A program made the position numbers and the translations under genes. 44,148 nucleotides of DNA from the NCBI GenBank assembly GCA_048884925.1, contig JBHLQK010000002.1, positions 1 to 44,148 of the forward strand, read 5' to 3'. Numbering within the stretch: the stretch's first letter is position 1; every line of letters starts with the position of its first letter. Below are positions 40,327 to 44,148 of this stretch, one piece after another. This DNA is from SMTZ1-83 sp048884925. Lineage in GTDB: Archaea; Asgardarchaeota; Thorarchaeia; Thorarchaeales; Thorarchaeaceae. The notes beneath the pieces were generated by a model. That model was not told the DNA's origin, searched no databases, and was given only the letters and a program-made list of their open reading frames with translations.

Positions 40327-40354
40327 CTCACCAGACTAGTTGATGACTACACGA

Positions 40355-40363
40355 ATATAAAAC
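40355..40363 (-). promoter_or_regulatory. TATA-like box for the gamma-CA-like gene
   Basis: TTTTATATT on the minus strand is centred about 32 bases before GTG 40326, giving a leader of only a few bases. Confidence 0.4.
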
Positions 40364-40388
40364 ATCACATGACATTTGCTTGTGGAAT

Positions 40389-40754
40389 TCAGTTTCCGAA
40401 TATCTGTTGAATCACTGCTTCAAAATGCCAAGCTGGTCTCTTTCCTATCAATCGATTAGTTTTCTTATTGAGACGACCACTTGGATCATCGAATTCTACA
40501 GGCTCGCCATCAAGAAATACCAGGATGCAAGGTAATCCAAAAATGTCGTGTTTGAAACCGTATTCAGGAGATTCTTGGACGTTTATCTGGATAAATGCGA
40601 TATCAGGATTGTCACTATATTTTTCATCAAGGTCATCTAATATCTGCGCAAGCGCTTTGCAGGGCTCACACCAAGGTGCCCAGCAATCCACGAAGGTGAG
40701 CCTCGATTCAGCTATGACATAATCAATGTCATCGATAGTGACCTCACGAACCAA
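40389..40754 (-). CDS. Thioredoxin with CEPC active site
   Basis: A 121-residue thioredoxin. The active site is Trp-Ala-Pro-Trp-Cys-Glu-Pro-Cys-Lys, and the cis-proline is in Leu-Pro-Cys-Ile-Leu, with an extra Cys next to it. Glu in place of Gly between the cysteines should lower the redox potential shift relative to CGPC and may change the partner. GGAGAG lies six bases before TTG 40754, so I use that start rather than the TTG at 40772. A TATA-like box sits about 60 bases upstream. Confidence 0.88.
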   Translation of the reverse strand: MVREVTIDDIDYVIAESRLTFVDCWAPWCEPCKALAQILDDLDEKYSDNPDIAFIQINVQESPEYGFKHDIFGLPCILVFLDGEPVEFDDPSGRLNKKTNRLIGKRPAWHFEAVIQQIFGN

Positions 40755-40809
40755 TAGAATCTCTCCGCGCAATGGCCTCAGTTAATGAAGTCCCTATGAA
40801 TCTTGCTGC

Positions 40810-40820
40810 AAATATATGTG
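40810..40820 (-). promoter_or_regulatory. TATA-like box for the CEPC thioredoxin gene
   Basis: CACATATATTT on the minus strand would give a leader of about 35 bases containing the GGAGAG site. Confidence 0.3.
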
Positions 40821-40881
40821 ATTAGAAATAGAAGTAGCCCGGTAGAACCCATTTGATCCAACCGGATATGTGGCTCTAAGT

Positions 40882-41232
40882 TTAGGCAAGTAGTTCTTCC
40901 ACAATCTGTGTGTACACTTCTACCGGCATGACTCCTACGAGTCGATCGACTTTTCTGCCTGCACCATCGTCAAAGACGACACGCTTGCCCTCACTGTAGA
41001 CGAAAACGCTTGGAACCCCTGTGACGCGATTGGTCATGCTGAATTCTCTATTATGATCCACATCCAGCTTGACAACTTTGAACCCTTTGTCCGAGTACTT
41101 TTCATCCAATTCTTCAAGGATTGGTGATAGTGTCCGGCAAGGGCCACACCAGACTGCGTGGCAGTCTAGAAAAACGACCTTGTTGTCGCTTACAACCTTT
41201 TCTAGTTGCTCTGAATTAATCTCTTCAACCAT
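40882..41232 (-). CDS. Thioredoxin with CGPC active site
   Basis: A 116-residue thioredoxin with the classical Val-Trp-Cys-Gly-Pro-Cys-Arg site and cis-proline in Gly-Val-Pro-Ser-Val. Leu-Asp-Val-Asp-His-Asn precedes it. It lies upstream of the CEPC thioredoxin and the two share a fold plan, including the closing helix, so they are paralogs with different active sites. GGGAG lies 11 bases before ATG 41232. It is divergent from the helicase gene. Confidence 0.92.
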   Translation of the reverse strand: MVEEINSEQLEKVVSDNKVVFLDCHAVWCGPCRTLSPILEELDEKYSDKGFKVVKLDVDHNREFSMTNRVTGVPSVFVYSEGKRVVFDDGAGRKVDRLVGVMPVEVYTQIVEELLA

Positions 41233-41375
41233 GTAACTGTCATCTCCCTGCAAACAGAGCGATTGTGCATTGTGAACGAACAACCGTTAAAAGTCTTGCT
41301 GTGTTTGCAGAAGGCCTTCCTCCTGCCAAAGTTTGATAAGTTTAGTACAATGAAGTCGCAAGAACGGTGTCTATT

Positions 41376-44024
41376 ATGCCAGTACTCCACTGCCCAAAGT
41401 GCGGCTCAAAGCTCTACATCAAGAAGGGCGGGCATATATGGACAGTGAGATGCTCAACCTGCCAGGTTGAGATACTTGAGGATGGCCGTCGGAAGGATCT
41501 TTTCGATGCATACGACTCTTATTCAAAGGCAGTGAAGAGTGGCACAACAAAGCCAACTTCTAGAGATAAATCCAGAACACGGAAAAGGGCTTCTGGGATA
41601 ACTGAATCCTCACCTAGCTCTGCAGGTTCCAGACGTGCCAGAAGATTAAGGGTTCAGTCTGAAGAGGAGGTTGCACGATTAGTAGAAGAGGGTGGAGCTA
41701 GGATTGACACAATTTCTGATTCGGTGCAATCAATTATTGGGGGTGGGCAGGACTATCTTGTGAAGTATAGGTTTATGCCATCCACTGATGCCGAGTATGG
41801 TAGGAATCTCGAAGCAACAAAGATACCCACAAGGCTGAGAAATCTATTGGCTAAGAAAGGAATGACACAGCTATATCGGTTTCAGGACGAATCCTACGAG
41901 GCCATTATTGCTGGGGAGGATGTTGTCATTGCAGCTCCAACGGCTCAGGGCAAAACTGAGGCTTTCATTCTCCCAATCATCCGCAGGATGCTAATAACAA
42001 TCAAGGACTCATTTGTGGACCCAGGAATCAGAGCCTTGCTGATATATCCCACAAAGGCTTTAGCTCGGGATCAGTACGACAAGATTGTTGAGATGTGCAA
42101 GGCGTCGGGAGTGACTGTGGGCATCTTTGATGGCGATGTTTCTCAGAGTCAGAGAAGCAGAATCTACTCAGCCCCTCCTGATATCCTGCTCACCAATCCT
42201 GATGTTCTTCACTACCATCTTGGATGGTCAAGTTCACGCTTGGTCCCACTCCTGCGTACAGTACGATATGTAGTCCTAGATGAAATACATCTCTACACGG
42301 GGTCCATGGGCGCCAATGTCTATTATATCCTGAAACGTCTTGAGCTTGAAGCAGGCGAGTTTCAGAAGATAGGCGCTTCAGCCACCATCTCCAATCCAAA
42401 GGAGTTTGCTGACCAATTATTCGACACCGAAGTACGCTTGATTGAGTCCGTGAGCGCAAAACGGGGTCCCATCCATTTCACCATGTTCTACCCGGGTGAC
42501 CGAAGTAAATACAGCATGATTGTGGATATAGTTAGGAGGCTGCAAGAGGGTGGGTTCAAGACTCTGGTGTTCGGGAACACTCACTCCGAGGCTGAAGTCC
42601 TGAATATGCTCATCAGGGATACAGGTGTCCGATCTATGGTCCATAGAGCAGGCCTCACCAAGAAGTACCGAAGTCAAGTCGAATCTCAGTTTAAGTCCGG
42701 GGACCTTCAATGTCTGGTTTCCACTCCCACTCTTGAGCTAGGGATAGACATTGGCGATCTCGATAGTGTCGTGAGTATGATTGTATCTATTACTCGTCTC
42801 ACTCAAAGGATAGGTCGCGCAGGTAGGAAAGGTCAGGAAAGTGTCGCAGTCCTTGCCCTCCGAGAAAGAGATCCGATTTCATCTTTCTATAGGCATGAGC
42901 CTGAGAAGTACTTCACAGATATAGACGCAGCGTACATGGAACCTGATAATGAGGTAGTCGGATTCTATCAGCTCATCGCTGCAGCTATGAGTGGGAAACT
43001 GAATGCATCGATGTTTCCTCGGCAGAAGAGAATTATAGATAATCTGGTAGAGAATGGTCTCGTAAGAGTAGAGAATGACGGCAGGGTGCGTATTGCAGAT
43101 TTTGAGTCTGCACAGAAGAAATGGAGGGGCTACAGTATCCGAGGAATCGGTGACACCGTCCAGATCAAGTCGGATAGGAAGACTCTGGGTGAAAGGTCAA
43201 TGCCGATGGCTGCACAGGAATTACATCCGGGTGCAATCTACTTGCACGGCGGCCGTAACTATATGTCAGTAGACTTCCGTTATACTCCCGGCTTTGGAAG
43301 AGCCAAAGTCGTTCCATTTCAGGACCGAAGCGTGCATACGAAACCATTGTATTCAACAATGCCGCAGATAGTGGAGATATTGGATGAGCAGATGGTTCTC
43401 GGAATGAAGGCAGTCTACTGCTCGCTTGAGATGACTCAGACTGTTTATGGCTACGTAAGAAAGGAAACCAGATCGGGCAATGTCGTCGGGAGGTCTGATT
43501 TGACCACCCCTCTCATCTATAAATATACAACTCGAGGATTTGCGTTTGGTGCCCCTGAGCCTCTAAAGACCGTCAATGAGTACATTGACGGCAGACTCCC
43601 CGGTGCGAAAGAGGTCCGGATGGGGCCAGCTGAACTCTATGGCGGGTCTTTTCATGCACTAGAACATGTCGTAATTGAGTCAAGCGACATGCTTACTGGT
43701 GGCAGCACGAGAGAGATTGGTGGAGTATCAATGGGTGACTCAGGCATCATCTTTGTCTATGACGGAAGTCCTGGAGGAAATGGGGCATCAAAGCTACTCT
43801 TCACCCGGCTTAATGAGGCATTCAAACGTACAAAGACAATCCTAGAAAAGTGTGATTGCAGGACTATTGATGGATGTCCTCTTTGTACCTACTCATATCA
43901 ATGCGGAAATAACAACAGGCCTCTCTTCAAGCTCGGCGCTTTAGAGAGTGTGGATTTGATTCTTGGGAATGCCAAGACAGAGGTTGATACAAAGGGTTAT
44001 GCGGGATACGAACCGCTTGTATAG
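41376..44024 (+). CDS. DExH-box helicase, Hrq1/MrfA type, with N-terminal zinc ribbon and DUF1998 C-terminus
   Basis: An 882-residue superfamily 2 helicase. N-terminal zinc ribbon: Cys6, Cys9, Cys26, Cys29. A charged linker follows (35-105). Helicase motifs are Ala-Pro-Thr-Ala-Gln-Gly-Lys-Thr at 187-194, Asp-Glu-Ile-His at 302-305, Ser-Ala-Thr at 335-337, and Gln-Arg-Ile-Gly-Arg-Ala-Gly-Arg at 477-484. The DUF1998 C-terminus has Cys826, 828, 834, 837 and 843, matching the MrfA/Hrq1 metal site. Bacterial MrfA and eukaryotic Hrq1 are 3'-5' helicases in crosslink or mitomycin repair, which is the best functional guess here. The zinc ribbon is an addition. ATG 41376 has GGTG eight bases ahead. 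Confidence 0.93.
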   Translation: MPVLHCPKCGSKLYIKKGGHIWTVRCSTCQVEILEDGRRKDLFDAYDSYSKAVKSGTTKPTSRDKSRTRKRASGITESSPSSAGSRRARRLRVQSEEEVARLVEEGGARIDTISDSVQSIIGGGQDYLVKYRFMPSTDAEYGRNLEATKIPTRLRNLLAKKGMTQLYRFQDESYEAIIAGEDVVIAAPTAQGKTEAFILPIIRRMLITIKDSFVDPGIRALLIYPTKALARDQYDKIVEMCKASGVTVGIFDGDVSQSQRSRIYSAPPDILLTNPDVLHYHLGWSSSRLVPLLRTVRYVVLDEIHLYTGSMGANVYYILKRLELEAGEFQKIGASATISNPKEFADQLFDTEVRLIESVSAKRGPIHFTMFYPGDRSKYSMIVDIVRRLQEGGFKTLVFGNTHSEAEVLNMLIRDTGVRSMVHRAGLTKKYRSQVESQFKSGDLQCLVSTPTLELGIDIGDLDSVVSMIVSITRLTQRIGRAGRKGQESVAVLALRERDPISSFYRHEPEKYFTDIDAAYMEPDNEVVGFYQLIAAAMSGKLNASMFPRQKRIIDNLVENGLVRVENDGRVRIADFESAQKKWRGYSIRGIGDTVQIKSDRKTLGERSMPMAAQELHPGAIYLHGGRNYMSVDFRYTPGFGRAKVVPFQDRSVHTKPLYSTMPQIVEILDEQMVLGMKAVYCSLEMTQTVYGYVRKETRSGNVVGRSDLTTPLIYKYTTRGFAFGAPEPLKTVNEYIDGRLPGAKEVRMGPAELYGGSFHALEHVVIESSDMLTGGSTREIGGVSMGDSGIIFVYDGSPGGNGASKLLFTRLNEAFKRTKTILEKCDCRTIDGCPLCTYSYQCGNNNRPLFKLGALESVDLILGNAKTEVDTKGYAGYEPLV

Positions 44025-44039
44025 AAAGAGGTGACCGAA

Positions 44040-44148
44040 ATGACCGAGTTCTTGATTGCTAGGGGCCACGACGGACCTGCTCGCATGGGCTCCTATTCTA
44101 TGGGTGATATAGCAATCAGCACACCAGTCTTGGTAGGGCCCGCACATG
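44040..44148 (+). CDS. Start of a TGT/archaeosine-synthase-like protein (3' end outside window)
   Basis: GAGGTGA lies five bases before ATG 44040 and 36 codons are visible to the edge. Phe-Leu-Ile-Ala-Arg-Gly-His-Asp-Gly-Pro-Ala-Arg-Met-Gly and Ile-Ser-Thr-Pro-Val-Leu-Val-Gly-Pro resemble the opening of tRNA-guanine transglycosylase or archaeosine synthase, where the Gly-X-Ala-Arg-X-Gly and Thr-Pro-X-Leu features begin the barrel. The catalytic part is outside, so the call is tentative. It follows the helicase by 15 bases. Confidence 0.6.
   Translation, partial: MTEFLIARGHDGPARMGSYSMGDIAISTPVLVGPAH

Noticed and set aside
1..44148. CRISPR arrays, insertion sequences, integrases or prophage genes
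   Set aside because: No evenly spaced direct repeats, transposase or integrase motifs, or long terminal inverted repeats were seen. The only long repeats are the two tRNAs and the small-gene pair.

Overview
This window is chromosomal DNA from an archaeon. Diagnostic genes are the archaeal/eukaryotic primase large subunit (PriL), the ribosome-recycling ATPase ABCE1/Rli1, the bifunctional archaeal fructose-1,6-bisphosphate aldolase/phosphatase, a short archaeal triosephosphate isomerase, DUF763, an archaeal TOPRIM protein and an Ogg1-type glycosylase. TATA-like boxes lie about 25 bases before several genes, and Shine-Dalgarno-led and apparently leaderless starts are mixed. The moderate GC content, the large FtsX-type permeases, the secreted sequon-rich membrane proteins and the eukaryote-like Ogg1 would suit an Asgard archaeon of the Thorarchaeia type. 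That placement is inference; no marker gene in the window fixes it. I see no insertion sequence, phage gene or CRISPR array.

Layout. 1-2.3 kb: end of a methyltransferase gene, a possible chagasin-like protein, a sequon-rich membrane protein and a HAD hydrolase. 2.4-4.8 kb: a nine-repeat TPR protein, a radical SAM protein and a small membrane TPR protein. 4.8-9.4 kb: metallo-beta-lactamase fold protein, DUF763, DUF3795, an AlkD-like protein, then a divergent thioredoxin-fold/methyltransferase pair. 9.5-12.2 kb: a tiny CxxC ORF, PriL, Ogg1 and MobB. 12.3-20.0 kb: a four-gene operon with two LolD-type ATPases flanking two roughly 970-residue FtsX permeases; the last ATPase carries an AbrB-like segment and a zinc ribbon. 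20.0-25.9 kb: TOPRIM protein, alcohol dehydrogenase, OsmC-like protein, a leftward YkgJ/PHP/amidohydrolase/Mut7-C run, and a membrane-protein frame interrupted by one TAG. 26-31.5 kb: ABCE1, O-methyltransferase, membrane protein, uridine phosphorylase and the FBP aldolase/phosphatase. 31.5-37.7 kb: parvulin, a medium-chain dehydrogenase, a ribbon-helix-helix protein, an unknown acidic-tailed protein, triosephosphate isomerase, DUF89, a NIF3-like protein, a bipolar charged protein and a ribbon-helix-helix/winged-helix regulator. 37.8-38.6 kb: two tRNA-Arg genes bracket a tandem pair of small genes, the second interrupted by an in-frame TGA. 38.6 kb to the end: a degenerate M24 protein, a gamma-carbonic-anhydrase-like protein, two thioredoxins, a large Hrq1/MrfA-type helicase and the start of a TGT-like gene.

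How the genes fit together. Most are housekeeping: gluconeogenesis (FBP aldolase/phosphatase, triosephosphate isomerase), genome maintenance (PriL, Ogg1, AlkD-like, helicase), translation (ABCE1, tRNAs) and redox (thioredoxins, OsmC). The points that most repay a second look are an ABCE1 with seven instead of eight cluster cysteines, the AbrB-like plus zinc-ribbon tail on an ABC ATPase, two separate in-frame stop codons inside otherwise open frames, a possible structured leader before the FBP aldolase/phosphatase gene, and enzyme folds that appear to have lost metal ligands (M24, gamma-carbonic anhydrase, NIF3).
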